Source: Branchipolynoe longqiensis
Taxonomy: Eukaryota; Annelida; Polychaeta; Phyllodocida; Polynoidae
DNA length: 64,000 bases
Reading direction: 5' to 3'
NCBI GenBank assembly: GCA_030323885.1
Contig: CM059198.1
Span: forward strand, 57,500,917-57,564,916
Under the pieces are notes generated by a model that had not been told where the DNA came from, ran no database searches, and saw only the letters and a list, made by a program, of their open reading frames with translations. Positions 54,139 through 64,000 of this stretch are shown here, piece by piece. The position numbers and the translations under genes are program-made. The first letter of the stretch is position 1. Each line of letters begins with the position of its first letter.

Positions 54139-54439
54139 GCACCATGTAAAGCTTGTAGTGACACTATGTAGCAGTAGTGAGCGTAATGTGTATTATTCTA
54201 GTATTTCTGGGATATACATAAGTGTGGGGAAAACAGAGGAGAACTGGGAGTACCTCAGCGGCTGATCTAATAATACTTGAATTTGACGTAGGACGTGGCG
54301 TCTGACTTGATATGACTGGTGCTGCCACCTATCGGTTTCATCGCTCACCATTGGCTACGCTAGCCGCCCCCAGAGGTCGCCAAGGTTATCGGCCGTCAGG
54401 CTGCGCGCCCGTCACAAAGGCGTGGCTGGCTTATCAGGG

Positions 54440-55340
54440 CAATTGAAGGAGGGAGGGGGTGGTGGGGCTGGTGTCGGGATGGAGGGGGACAGGTGTGAGG
54501 GAAGAGGAGACGGAGGGAGTTATGTGTGTTAGTGTTGGGATAGAAGGGGGAGGGTGTGAGGGAAGACGAGGAGGAGGAAGAGGAGAGGGTCGCGGTGGAG
54601 TAGGGATGGAGGGGATGTGTGAGGGAAGACGAGGAGGGGAGGTGGGGAGGGAGTGGCAGTCCTGGAAGACAGGGGGACGGGTGTGAGGGAAAAGGAGGAG
54701 GAGGAAGAGTTGGGTGGTGGTGTTGGGATGGAGGGGGAGTGTGAGAGAAGACGAGGAGGGGAAGGGAGAGGGAGTGGTAGTGCTGGAGGAGAGGGGGGAT
54801 GGTGTGATGGAAAAGGAGAAGGAGGAAGAGGGGGTGGTGGTGTTGCGATGGAGGCGGGGGGTGTGAGGAAAAGGAGGAGGAGGAAGAGGGGAGGGATGAG
54901 GTGGTGGCGCTGGGAAAGAGGGGTAGGGGGTGGACGAAAAGGAGTAGTAGGAGAAGGAGGAGACGGAGGTGGTTTTGGGTGTTGGGATGGAGGGGGATGG
55001 GTGTGAGGAAAAGGAGGAGGAGGAACAGGGGAGGGATGGGGTGGTGGCGCTGGGACAGAGGGGTAGGGGTATGGACCGAAAGGAGAAGGAGGAGTAGGAG
55101 GAGAGGGAGGTGGTGTATGGAGGGGGATGTGAGGGAAGAGACGGAGAAGGAGGGGGAGGTGGGTCGGTTGTGTTTGGGATAGAGGGGGAGGGTATGACGG
55201 AGGACGAGGAGGAGAGGAAGGGGAATTGGTGGTGTTGGTGTGGGGATGGAGGGGGAAGGGTGTGAGGTAAGAGGAGGAGGAGGAGAGGGAGGAAGGGTGG
55301 GAGATTAGGAGGAGAAGGAATAGTGGAAGATCAGGAGAAG
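54440..55340. repeat. Purine-rich GGATGGAGGGGG minisatellite
   Basis: About 900 bases on the plus strand are nearly all G and A, with units starting gggatggaggggg and containing gtgtgagggaa and gaggaggag, spaced about 57-66 or 120 bases apart. A 286-codon Pro/Ser-rich minus-strand frame is a by-product. Confidence 0.9.
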
Positions 55341-55454
55341 GGTTAAGAGAGAAGAGCGAACTTGGAGACGGGTGAAAAGAACAATTCAAAAAGGGGAGAA
55401 AGAGGGTGTGATGGGGGAAATGAAGATTATGGAATTTGGAAATGGGAGAGGGGA

Positions 55455-55790
55455 AAGGTTGGTTGGTTGTTGGAGTTTTATGTCATGGCAACATCTAAGT
55501 TCATGTCAGGACGGGTACCAACTTGTCACAGTGTACACTTGTATAGTGCTGTCCCACTGGGAAATCAGGCCGCCAACACTCTGACCCGATATAGCATTCA
55601 CTCACATTATCCTGGCACTACACTAACCAGTATTTGCCCTATCCTATTAATGCAAGCACTAGGCTAGGACGTGACAAATATCAATTCTGTATGTCATTGA
55701 TTTGACTCGAACTGGAAGTTCTCTCCCGACCTCCCACACAAGAGGCCTCTGCTCTGCCGATTCGGCTACTAGTACCACGCCCTGTGATGG
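55455..55790 (-). mobile_element. SINE-A full-length copy (head type 2)
   Basis: Tail ttggttggttgttggagttt at left, head with ctctgccgattcggctacta at right. A similar gggaaagg lies on both sides (about 55448 and 55788), a possible TSD. Confidence 0.87.
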
Positions 55791-55929
55791 GAAAGGCAAT
55801 GGGAACGGGGTGGGAGAGAGAAGGTTGAAAGGCGAAGCCACAGACGGGAGAGGTGAAGACAGGAGGTGCAGATGAAAGGGGGCTTGATGGAGAGGTATCT
55901 CGGCCCCCTTTATTCTCTTCTTAAGGCTC

Positions 55930-56329
55930 TGTCACACCTCACCGGATTGGGGAAACGGAAAGAAACTGAATAAAGTCCGCCAGAATACGTCAATGTCCGG
56001 TTTCTCTATGGTCAGCATCTGGTGTTTCCGTTCTCTGCCTGTTGGTGTCCGGCATCTATGGTGGCAAGTTTTGAACATGCACTCGGAATGCCAGATTGAC
56101 GTCTATGGTTCTTGTCCGGCTTGAGTTTGTTTAGTCCGCTTATCGTCCATTGGCTATCCATTCATGTACATTTCATGTCCGTTTAATATTTGTTTGTCCG
56201 GTGGCCTTTGACCCGATATCGCAACATTTCAACACATTTTGATACTTTTTGATACTTATCCTGCCTGAACACCACCGGACTAGGAAATTGTCCGGTTCTG
56301 TCTGTTGCTGAATCCGGCATAGTGTGACA
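55930..56329. mobile_element. MITE-5, TGTCACAC-ended TIR element
   Basis: Left end tgtcacacctcaccggatt, right end reverse tgtcacactatgccggatt: 15 of 19 bases match. The interior holds many tccgg words. 400 bases, no transposase. TSD not clear. Confidence 0.72.
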
Positions 56330-56626
56330 TGCACTTTACAGAGACGGCTCTGACAATCCAGTCTCCCTTTACTCTCTTTCCTCTCTCTGCTCCCTGGTCT
56401 GTAGTCCTTGTTATTCCTCCTTCTTCCTCGCCTTGCCCGCTATCTCGCATGGCCTGGTCTATTTCCTCTCCCATCACACTCCAATGTATCTCTCCATTCC
56501 TAGTGCCTTTCTGTTCATCCTAGTCCTTTTGGTACTTCTGCTCATTTGGCCTAGTTCCACTGTCTCTCTCATTCGCTCTGTCGGCTTACCTTCCTCCACC
56601 TTCATACCTGTCATATTCGGAAATCG
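56330..56626. other. Pyrimidine-rich, no gene recognised
   Basis: Open frames on both strands lack recognisable motifs. Confidence 0.3.
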
Positions 56627-56962
56627 GATGTTGTTGTTCTTGTTGTTGTTGTTGTTGTTGACGATTTATACTGCCTATCATGGATAAGCCTGAATAGGCT
56701 TGTTTTCACCATTATACAGTTTGTCGATAGAAAGCCCGAGCCGACACGTTTACCAACCCAAGGGATTTTTAACCTCCCACACCACAGAGACATGGTATGA
56801 GAGCAACTGGCCTTTGATGACGCTGTAAGTTATACACAGCGGTGGAAATCCAAATTGACAGAGATGGGGGCACAGGGAATCGAACCACCAACCTTCAGAT
56901 CAGGAGTCCGACCTAGAAAAAAGTCAGACACTCTAACCACTCCACCACAGAGAACACCACAT
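56627..56962 (-). mobile_element. SINE-B full-length copy
   Basis: Tail ttgttgttgttgttgttgac at left, complete body, B box reverse gaatcgaaccacc (56878-56890) and A box reverse ctctaaccactccacc (56931-56946). Confidence 0.9.
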
Positions 56963-56994
56963 GTAATTCTGGTGTCTGATATTCTCACAGTATA

Positions 56995-57330
56995 TTAACT
57001 GCATAGCCTGATGAAGTATCAACCAAAGCAATTATCTGGATTTGATAGTACATATCTAACTTAGATACTGCTGCATGTATTAAACATGTATCACCACATA
57101 GAAGGGAAGCCAATTTAATAGAACATGTTACTGGAGAAGCATATCCTTTCAGATTGTAAACGTGCTTGCCAAAACTAATTTGATATATTGACACTTCAAA
57201 TATCTCAAACGTTAGATATTTAACAAATAAAGGTTACTTCAAACTAAAATAAGGTATAGCATAACAATCAATTCAATATAATTATCTGTGAAAAATGACA
57301 GCAACTCAAAAGCATCGGACTATGCGACTG
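56995..57330 (-). mobile_element. MITE-1 copy
   Basis: TTAA at 56995-56998, left end ctgcatagcctgatg, right end catcggactatgcgactg followed by taat in place of TTAA. Interior as in the copy at 46666. Confidence 0.78.
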
Positions 57331-57645
57331 TAATATAATCTTTTCCTGACCGTCATGGTTACAATGGATTCCGATGTCACCCGGACAGAGGTGCTGATGG
57401 CTGAATGAAATTAGAATGAGGTCAAACTGTTGACTGGAACGCGTGTTTACTGAATGGTTGCTAAAGGGAAGTGATGATTTCCAGAATCATGCAATTCCTT
57501 AGCATCTGAAGCATTGATTGAGTTGCGTAGGTGATTAACTAGCTGACTGCTTCAAAGGAAGACGGTGCTTGACTGAAAAGGTTTGGAATTGACTTTACTG
57601 GAGTGAGGGTTAGCTGGGCAACATTTGTCAGTTTGAGGAGTCTAT
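57331..57645. other. No gene or repeat recognised
   Basis: No coding signal noticed. Confidence 0.3.
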
Positions 57646-58200
57646 AGCCGTGTTCACACGGGCAATGTGAATCGATTCGTAGAAATTGACTTGTATAGTT
57701 CGGGTTACATTTCGCATGTGAACGGGCATCTGAGTCGGATTAGGGCTGAATCGATTCCTGTGATGCGAATTCTGTAAACCACTTGTCGAGATCGATTACG
57801 TGAGTCGATTTCTGTGAAGAGGTTTATTTTTCCCATGTGAATGCAACCGACTTACTTGAGGCGGATTAAGCACGTCACACTATATAATATAATTTGGTCT
57901 ATGAAACAGCTAGCTGTGCACAGATATTTTTTTCATCATTTATTTTTAGGGTTTCACTGCCCAGCAGAAGTTTTGACCGTTCCAAACCAATACGATTCAG
58001 TCCATACATATCTAGGTCGAACCCACACTCTCTCGTGGCAACGTCGACGAACCCAAACTGGCGCTGGTTAGTATGGACTTGCTCATGCGCAGATATCGAT
58101 TTCTGGCCCCAAGTACTGCCCATGTGAACGGGCCGCTAATTCGATTCCTAGTATTCGCCTTGTCTAAATCGCTTTACATTTTCCCCGTGTGAACACGGCT
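57646..58200. mobile_element. MITE-6, AGCCGTGTTCACACGGG-ended TIR element
   Basis: The first 17 bases agccgtgttcacacggg are perfectly inverted at the right end, and matching continues inward (caatgtga/gaaaatgta, cgatt). tat flanks both sides, which would suit a 2-3 base TSD. Internal atcgatt words recur. 555 bases, no transposase. Confidence 0.82.
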
Positions 58201-58293
58201 TATGGTTTAAAGGAGGGATTGGGTCAATAAGAAGCTGAGCGGATATGTGTAGACAGGACACACTGATTACCCATAGTGCTGGCAGGGCGGGAG

Positions 58294-58713
58294 CTAGATA
58301 AGGGATTCACCTGGTACTCACAGTACATGGGTGAAGACCAGCCTTATATAAAAACGGTCGAAAAATTGGGTTATTGAAATGAGTCTTTATGGGAGTCTAA
58401 TTTCACAATCCAAGAAGCAAAATTTATTCTTTGTACATCTCTTCATATTTCCCCGCTACCTTTGAGTTGCACAATTTATTAAAACATCTGGTTTAATAAG
58501 ATTTAAAAGTGAAATCGACGGCGTCTTATGGCCACCATCTTGTCTTTTTGCATTTTCTCCCATTTCACCAACTCTGTGCCGAGATAAGTAACCATTTGAC
58601 ACTGGAGCCAGGCATTGTACTTCCTGTTCCATACTAAAGCTATTTTCGCCCATATTTACACTATGTTGTCGTTCACCCGTGTAATACAAGTACCAGGTGA
58701 ATCTTTTATCTAG
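58294..58713 (-). mobile_element. MITE-4 copy 2 with terminal repeats and conserved ORF
   Basis: Terminal inverted repeats of 42 bases (35 match) begin ctagataagggattcacctg and, from the right, ctagataaaagattcacctg. The minus-strand frame 58456-58689 (77 codons) aligns with that of copy 1 at 6308-6535, with one insertion of 12 bases that keeps the frame. The segment agacaagatggtggcc is YY1-like. Confidence 0.82.
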
Positions 58714-58753
58714 GCAGGAGCCTAACTGACGACAGCTTCACTGATTATAAAAG

Positions 58754-58992
58754 TGAAGAGTTCAGACGCCAAACCATGAAAACACCAATCCAACAATTTA
58801 ATTAAAATAACAGATTCGTATATGAAGGCCATTTTAATTCTCAGTCATTCCAGTTTGCTTGTGATGAAAAGGTTATGGAGCGATGAAGAACGCAAATGGG
58901 TGTGTAAACAATTAATGTTTTGAAGGTTTGCCTTCAATGTCTATCTCAATTTTTGGATCGGCGTATACAGGGTTTTGTGCTTGAACTCCTCA
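58754..58992 (+). mobile_element. MITE-3 copy 2
   Basis: tgaagagttcagacgccaaa at left; reverse of cttgaactcctca at right. Interior aataacagattcgtatatga. Confidence 0.78.
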
Positions 58993-59467
58993 GGTACAGT
59001 ACAACAATCTCTAAATTGACTGACCATGGGACACACTTCAAGTGGTCCATTTAGGGAGATGGTAGCTTTAGAGAGTTGTATTTTATGGTTAAAATGCTAT
59101 TGTTGTGACCCAAATAAAGTGATCGATATAGGGGAGTGGTCGCTCTGTGGAGGTGGTAGGTTAGAGAGGGTTTACTGTATACTAATACGTTTTAACAGTA
59201 AGAGGCAGGGTGAATGGGTAAAGCATCTTCTGAATCCATATGTAAGTGAGATAGTCAGTCTGCGGGTGCAGATGGGGTGGATGGGGGGGTGCAGCGGAAG
59301 GAACTACCTGCATTAACGCTTACATTAATCTAGCTGCGAACTGCCACTAATCGCATCATTGGAATATATATATATTTATTTTTGGTGGAAATGTAATGTT
59401 ATTCATTGAACAAAGTTATCTTGCCGGGCATTGATTGGTCTTGGCACCAGTCATGTGATGGTATATA
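58993..59467. other. Unrecognised; 96-codon open frame
   Basis: The frame 59026-59316 has no recognisable domain. ggggagtggtcgctctgtgg followed by ggttagagagggtttactgt looks like a common repeat, but no second copy is in this window. Confidence 0.3.
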
Positions 59468-59704
59468 TGAAGTGTTCATGCGCCAAATCCTGTAAACGGC
59501 CATCCAAAAGTGCAATTGAAATAACAGATTTTGACATGAAAATAATTTTAATTCTGATGAATTCCAGTTGTGTTTTGATGGAATGATTATGCAGCAATGA
59601 GCACTAAAGTAGGAATGTGAAAAGATAATTTGTGTAGGTTTGATTCCAATGTTTATCCCAATTTTAGAATTTGCGTTTACGAGGTGTTGTGCCTGAACAC
59701 TTCA
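59468..59704 (+). mobile_element. MITE-3 copy 3
   Basis: Ends tgaagtgttcatgcgccaaa and gcctgaacacttca are inverted; tata flanks both sides. Interior aataacagattttgacatga as in copy 2. Confidence 0.82.
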
Positions 59705-59782
59705 TATATGTATTCGCATAATTGGGGTCCCCTTGATGAATATACCAGAATAACCATAGGGTCTAGGGAGATACCTGCATAG

Positions 59783-59975
59783 GAAGAGTTCACGCACAAT
59801 TCTCCGTAAATGCCAAGCCAATAATTCAGATAAATATCTGAATTAAGCCCTTAACAATTTGTTGACATCAATATTGTTGTGTCCAGACGAATTAGGAAGA
59901 ATTTAAATTATCTTCACGTACACATGTTTTATTTTCATTAGATCTTTTACGGGTCTTTGCGCCTGAATTTGTGCA
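59783..59975 (+). mobile_element. MITE-3 copy 4, degenerate
   Basis: gaagagttcacgcacaattc at left; tacgggtctttgcgcctgaa at right. Interior aataattcagataaatatc is diverged. Confidence 0.6.
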
Positions 59976-60029
59976 TAAGGCTCAGCTCATGCTTAAGCTA
60001 AGATTCCATATAGGTGGTAGGTGGTATGC

Positions 60030-60300
60030 TGGATATGGTATCCGGCATGTGGTGTGTGGCATGTGGCATGTTGCATGTGGCATGTGACCTGCATCATGCG
60101 GCCTGCATCATGCGGCCTGCAACATGTGGCCTACATCATGTGGCAATCATCATGTGGCCTGCAGCATGCAACCTCCATCATGTGACATGAAACATGTGGC
60201 ATGCATATTGTGGCATGCATCATGTCACCTGCAGCATGAGGCCTGCAACATGCATCATGCGACATGCAGCATGCACCCTGCAACACGCAGCATGTGAATG
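60030..60300. repeat. 14-bp minisatellite (cctgcatcatgcgg)
   Basis: At least 15 consecutive 14-base units from about 60090, for example cctgcatcatgcgg, cctgcaacatgtgg, cctacatcatgtgg. Left part less regular. Confidence 0.88.
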
Positions 60301-60397
60301 CAAATGCGGCATGAAATACCTATGCGATTTCCTGTCTTTCTTTCCGCAAATGTGTGAAGGAAAGTCAAAGTTAGCGTGTGCTCTATGGGAAATGGAG

Positions 60398-60598
60398 CTG
60401 CATTCGCATTCACATTTGCACCGGTCCATGGATCGATCCACTTTCCACATGTTCATGGACATGGACATTGACATTCGCAATTGCATTCACATTCACATTT
60501 GCAATCGCATTCACATTCACATTCACATTCACATTCACATTCGCATTCACATTCGCATTCGCATTCACATTCGCATTCGCATTCGCATTCGCATTCAG
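60398..60598. repeat. Hexanucleotide CATTCA/CATTCG array
   Basis: About 30 units of cattca and cattcg, tightest at 60484-60596. Period six gives alternating dipeptide frames (His-Ile, Phe-Thr/Ala, Asn-Val/Ala); not a gene. Confidence 0.93.
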
Positions 60599-60599
60599 A

Positions 60600-61364
60600 C
60601 ATATGGAAGCACCCCTATTAATGTACATGCTTTTCCATTGTGTGTTGCATTCATATTCGGATACCGCATACCGTGTGTATGGAATCTTAGCTTCAGATGA
60701 TGATTGGTGCGAGTTGGTTTGGTTTGGAGCAGCTGTTTGTGTGTGTAAGTTATCTCAGACACTGGAGGAGAAAACATGCTTACCTCTGCACTTTCTCCAT
60801 TCATCACTTCAGCCCTCTAATGGTTTCTAGTTGTTGCAGGCTAACATCAATATACTGCTTAACGTAACATATATACTGTATATGTCCCAATAGACGCGCA
60901 CTGCACAAGTGCAGACACATGGATGCACGTCTATTTATTTCCTGTGGCCGCAAAGTTATTATTTGCGATGGTTTGTTTCAAATTAACATGTACTATGATT
61001 GCAAATGCAAATATTGCGAAACATTCATCACTGTGTATTATTTCATGGATTCGTTTTTGTTGTGCCTCTGAAATAAAGTGGGATTGTCTTATTTCATGTG
61101 TATTCAGTCTGAATATGATCGTTCATTTGTGAATGGTTGCAATCTTGAAATCGGTGGTGTGCTTCTATTGGGTAGCGTGCTTGTATTGCGACATATATGG
61201 TATATATGTATTTTTGTATAAATATAGATCGGGGCTGCAAGTTTACATATATATATATATGTATTTTTGTTTAAATATAGATCGGGCATGAAAGTTTACA
61301 CTGCATAAGTGTACAGTGACCTACTACTTGAATGATCCACCCATATATCTCAATATTCTAGACG
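60600..61364. other. No gene recognised; small imperfect repeats
   Basis: A segment ending atttttgtataaatatagatcggg (about 61208-61232) recurs as atttttgtttaaatatagatcggg (61262-61285). Nothing else noticed. Confidence 0.4.
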
Positions 61365-61605
61365 CAAGTCGGTGTGGTCGGACTAGTTGCACAGCTGTCT
61401 CCCGTTGTTGTAGACCGTCGGAAACCTGGTCGAATCAAACCGATGACTTTGCTCGGCATTATTAGGATAATGTGTCTTAGTGGAACATGAGGTCATGGTG
61501 CTGGAAGCCTGGTTTTTCGAGTGGGGCAGTATTATAAAGTTGCCATGAGTGCGCACTGTCACAAGTTGGTACCCATCCTGATATCACCTTATGTAAAATA
61601 TTCCG
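61365..61605 (+). mobile_element. SINE-A copy with internal deletions
   Basis: Degenerate head (cggtgtggtcggactagttg), body shortened after gatgactttgctcgg, 3' part catcctgatatcacc. The tail is replaced by atattccgatttacgatg, which resembles the block at 23376 and 51520. Confidence 0.78.
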
Positions 61606-61674
61606 ATTTACGATGTTAGGGGGAATGCAAATGTTCTATTACGAAACAGGTATATGTGACCAAGCGCATAGTGG

Positions 61675-62060
61675 TGCTTCTGGGCTGTGTGGAAGGGGCA
61701 CTCAGGGCCTACCCCCTCCCGCTTTGCTGGGTAGGATCACCACACTCAGGATCAAGGTGCTAGCCTGGTGGTGGTCAGAGGGGCTACACAGCTTGGTGGT
61801 GGTGGGCAGACCACTGGTAGCCATGGGGACCAGGAATGCTTGATCCCTATTGGTACAGCCAAGAATGTTTTTTTCCCATTGAGGGAAAGGGGTGGGGTGA
61901 TACTCTAAAATGAACCCATGTACCATATATAATAAACTAGAGAGGGTTGGACTCTCTCACTCACACTTTTACTTTGGGTTACCTTCTCTCTATCTGTCTG
62001 TCTGTATTGTTTGTCACCTTAACCTACCTATATAGCCATAGACTCGAACACGCAACCCTA
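61675..62060 (-). repeat. RPT-G copy 3
   Basis: Reverse complement of the 12440-12795 type: agggcctaccccct, gtgggcagacca, ccctattggtac, ttcccattgaggga and gtggggtgatactct are landmarks. It also holds tctctctatctgtctgtctg. Confidence 0.8.
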
Positions 62061-62105
62061 CACTTAGATGTTGCCAGAACGTAATACTCCAACAAGCAGT
62101 CGATC
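62060..62105 (+). mobile_element. SINE-A 3' tail fragment
   Basis: cttagatgttgccagaacgt followed by ctccaacaagcag. Confidence 0.65.
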
Positions 62106-62135
62106 ATTATACTGACATCAAGTGAGACAAACACG

Positions 62136-62498
62136 TCAGGCTCTATCCCAGCATTGTCCTGCGTGAAGCAAGGCAAGAGCAAGTATCAATTCTGCCGACA
62201 CACACTCAAAAAGGAGGCGGTGTGACTCTGTTTGCATTTGGGTGTCTGTGTGTGTGTCTGGGCCTGTCAGTTTGCCGAGGGTAGCAGGATTGAGAGCCAA
62301 TGCTGCACATTTAAAGACGGATTCAAATTTGACTAGTTTGATCTTCTGCACCAAGGTCAGCAAGATTGATGGGGCATCATTTAGCGCAATACTTACAACT
62401 TCCGGAGAGGCGGTGAAGTCACTTCCGGTAGCCGCGGATGCGCGCAGTGCAAAAGTGGAAATACGAGGCTCAATGCTGACTATATTCCGATAGATCAC
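62136..62498 (-). CDS. Hypothetical ORF in a CpG-rich, ETS-site-containing stretch
   Basis: 120 codons on the minus strand; an overlapping plus frame (62242-62493, 83 codons) is also open. Neither shows a recognisable domain. Two consensus ETS/GABP sites acttccgg lie at 62398-62405 and 62421-62428, with gccgcggatgcgcgcag next to them. A small host promoter is as plausible as a coding exon. Confidence 0.25.
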   Translation of the reverse strand: MIYRNIVSIEPRISTFALRASAATGSDFTASPEVVSIALNDAPSILLTLVQKIKLVKFESVFKCAALALNPATLGKLTGPDTHTDTQMQTESHRLLFECVSAELILALALLHAGQCWDRA

Positions 62499-62730
62499 TG
62501 TCGAAGCGCCATCAAATCAAAAAATGATGCATATATGTATGAATATAGGAGCAGAAGTGCAGAGGGCCAGGCGATAGCTGAGCAGTCGAGGGGCCTTTGG
62601 AGAGGCAAACTTTCATTATGTTGTTGTGGTGTTTTTGGTTCTTTTTGTTATGATGGGAAGATAAAAGTCAATCATGCAACAACTTTAAAACGAGCTGGGT
62701 TTGTGAAGCAAATAGGTTATAAATAGGTGT

Positions 62731-63064
62731 GCTTGTTGTTCTTTTACGTCCTAGCAACATCTAAGTTCATATCAAGATGGGTACCAACTTGTGATAGTGT
62801 GCACTCATGGCAACTGTATAGTGCTGCTCCACTGGGAGACCAGGCCGCCAGCACCAACACCTGATCTTCTCCTGACACTGAACCAACCAGTTCTAGCACT
62901 ATCCTACTAATGCCAAGCACCTGCCCAGGAAGTGACAAGTATACATTTTTAAGTCATTGCTTTGACTCGATCAGGGCTCAAACCCATGAACGCGTAGGTT
63001 CCGATTCCCCGATCTCCCAAAACAGGAGTCCGACGTTCAACTCATTCGGCCATCCCGTCAGGTC
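62731..63064 (-). mobile_element. SINE-A full-length copy with perfect 14-bp TSD
   Basis: gttataaataggtg is found on both sides (62717-62730, 63065-63078). Head type 1 at right (caactcattcggccatcccg), tail tgcttgttgttcttttacgt at left. Confidence 0.95.
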
Positions 63065-63099
63065 GTTATAAATAGGTGAATACAGTATTAAACCTTATG

Positions 63100-63460
63100 A
63101 ATATTCACTGTCTTTGAATTTGGGAGCTTGGTTTGAAGGTGCATATTCCGGTGGAAACCTCAAATATTGCAAAAGCAAAGATTGAAAATGAGGTACTCGT
63201 GGTTATAATGTCAATAAAGCCTATTAATATTTAATTACTTTGGCTTTGGGCCCAATGATTTAAGGCGCATAGTCCGACGAAAGCTTCAAATGTTCCAAAA
63301 GCAAAGCCCTTGGTGGGACTCGCGGATAGTATGTTATTAAACCCTATTAATATTGAATGACTTTAGCTTTGGTTCCATTGGTTTAAGATGTATAATCCGA
63401 CGAAAGCTTAAAATATTCGTCAACCAAAGATCTTATCGAGATTTGACCCTCCATATCCGA
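63100..63460. repeat. Three degenerate tandem units of about 120 bp
   Basis: Each unit has a tttggctttgg-like start, a gcgcatagtccgacgaaagc-like core (about 63143, 63268 and 63389) and an ataaagcctattaatattt-like end. The core in units 2 and 3 is preceded by ttaa and resembles the end of MITE-1. Confidence 0.75.
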
Positions 63461-63574
63461 CTTATATCCCGTAACAATGAGGATCGACTGAATGGAGATT
63501 GGTGTTCCGGTGCTACTGGCCCTATGCTCGAAAGCAGGTAAAGAAAGGATGCATTTTAAGTTTCTGTAAATTAA

Positions 63575-63680
63575 TGTTGCATGTAGTAACTTCACATATT
63601 TCAAGAGCTGACCATTAAAAATAAAAGTCAATTCAACCCATCCTAAGATAGATTTTGCTAAGAAATGAATCTGAATTATT
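63575..63680 (-). mobile_element. MITE-1 partial copy
   Basis: acttcacatatttcaagagc, then aaaaataaaagtcaattca and taagatagattttgc match the MITE-1 interior on the minus strand. Confidence 0.55.
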
Positions 63681-63784
63681 GTTATCGATTAGTATTTTTA
63701 TTTGTTGGTAAATATGTTTATTTTTCTGAATAATGTTTGTGTCAATGCTGAAGCACTGGTCGTCGAGCTATTTTTCAATCCGGG

Positions 63785-64000
63785 ATTATTTACCCTATTT
63801 TCTTATTTACCCTATTTTCTTATCTACCCTATTTTCTTATTTACCCTATTTTCTTGTTTACCCTATTGTATTATTGACCCTACTTTCTTATTTACACTAT
63901 TTTCTTATTTTCACTATTTTCGTATGTATACTAATTTTGTATGTATACTATTTGCTTATTTACACTATTTTCTTATTTACACTATTTTCTTGTTTACACT
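63785..64000. repeat. 17-bp minisatellite reaching the window end
   Basis: Units ttaccctattttcttat (later ttacactattttcttat) repeat about 12 times and continue beyond position 64000. The first half uses ttaccct, the second half ttacact. Confidence 0.93.

Noticed and set aside
54529..55389. 286-codon Pro/Ser-rich minus-strand frame
   Set aside because: By-product of the purine-rich minisatellite.
60194..60830. Frames of 150-168 codons with His-Ile or Phe-Thr repeats
   Set aside because: By-products of the CATTCA/CATTCG hexanucleotide array.
15124..63064. Many tRNA-like stretches with good A and B boxes as genuine tRNA genes
   Set aside because: They are the heads of dispersed SINEs followed by a common body; acceptor stems and anticodon arms do not form a proper cloverleaf on inspection.

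Overview
This window looks like gene-poor, repeat-saturated nuclear DNA from a eukaryote, most likely a marine invertebrate. There is no bacterial-style gene density, no operons, and no host gene that I can identify by function. What fills it is tRNA-derived SINEs, non-LTR retrotransposon (LINE) remnants, small terminal-inverted-repeat elements (MITEs), foldback structures and minisatellites. The SINE and LINE types recall repeats known from molluscs, brachiopods, hemichordates and amphioxus. I cannot name the species. Family names such as SINE-A or MITE-1 are working labels for this window only. Most repeat boundaries are good to about 5-20 bases; where target-site duplications (TSDs) are given the boundary is exact or nearly so.

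Layout. 1-6.5 kb: SINE-A fragments, a foldback element with 11-bp arrays (1311-2016), a degenerate ORF of unknown family (2146-2823), and a 740-bp palindromic structure (5277-6018). 6.8-8.3 kb: a stack of nested insertions (MITE-1 containing SINE-B containing MITE-1 and a LINE tail). 9.5-12 kb: a long microsatellite followed by the best coding remnant, a reverse transcriptase on the minus strand. 12-21 kb: SINE-A copies, some nested in each other, a hAT-like MITE inside a SINE, and a SINE/LINE chimera. 22-25 kb: 33-bp and 9-bp minisatellites. 25-32 kb: a candidate solo LTR, two dimeric SINE-C elements and a 71-bp tandem array made from a SINE tail. 33-43 kb: TG- and CCACAC-type arrays and a 20-bp CCACCACATTCCC array interrupted by an RNase H-bearing LINE. 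43-64 kb: several different MITEs, more SINE-A, a 0.9-kb purine tract, and a 17-bp minisatellite running off the right end.

How the pieces work together. The SINEs keep recognisable internal pol III A and B boxes and would depend on LINE machinery. The LINE remnants are all 5'-truncated or interrupted, so none is likely to be active from this window. MITEs carry no transposase here. A few GC-rich spots carry consensus-like ETS, CRE, YY1 or E2F motifs and are the only places that look like possible host promoters; this is inference from motif and composition. The most distinctive observations are the SINE-tail-derived 71-bp satellite, the shared SINE-A body behind two kinds of tRNA-like head, the dimeric SINE-C present as a dimer at two loci, the TTAA-flanked MITE-1 family with a perfect 24-bp internal palindrome, and a short ORF preserved in two dispersed copies of MITE-4.
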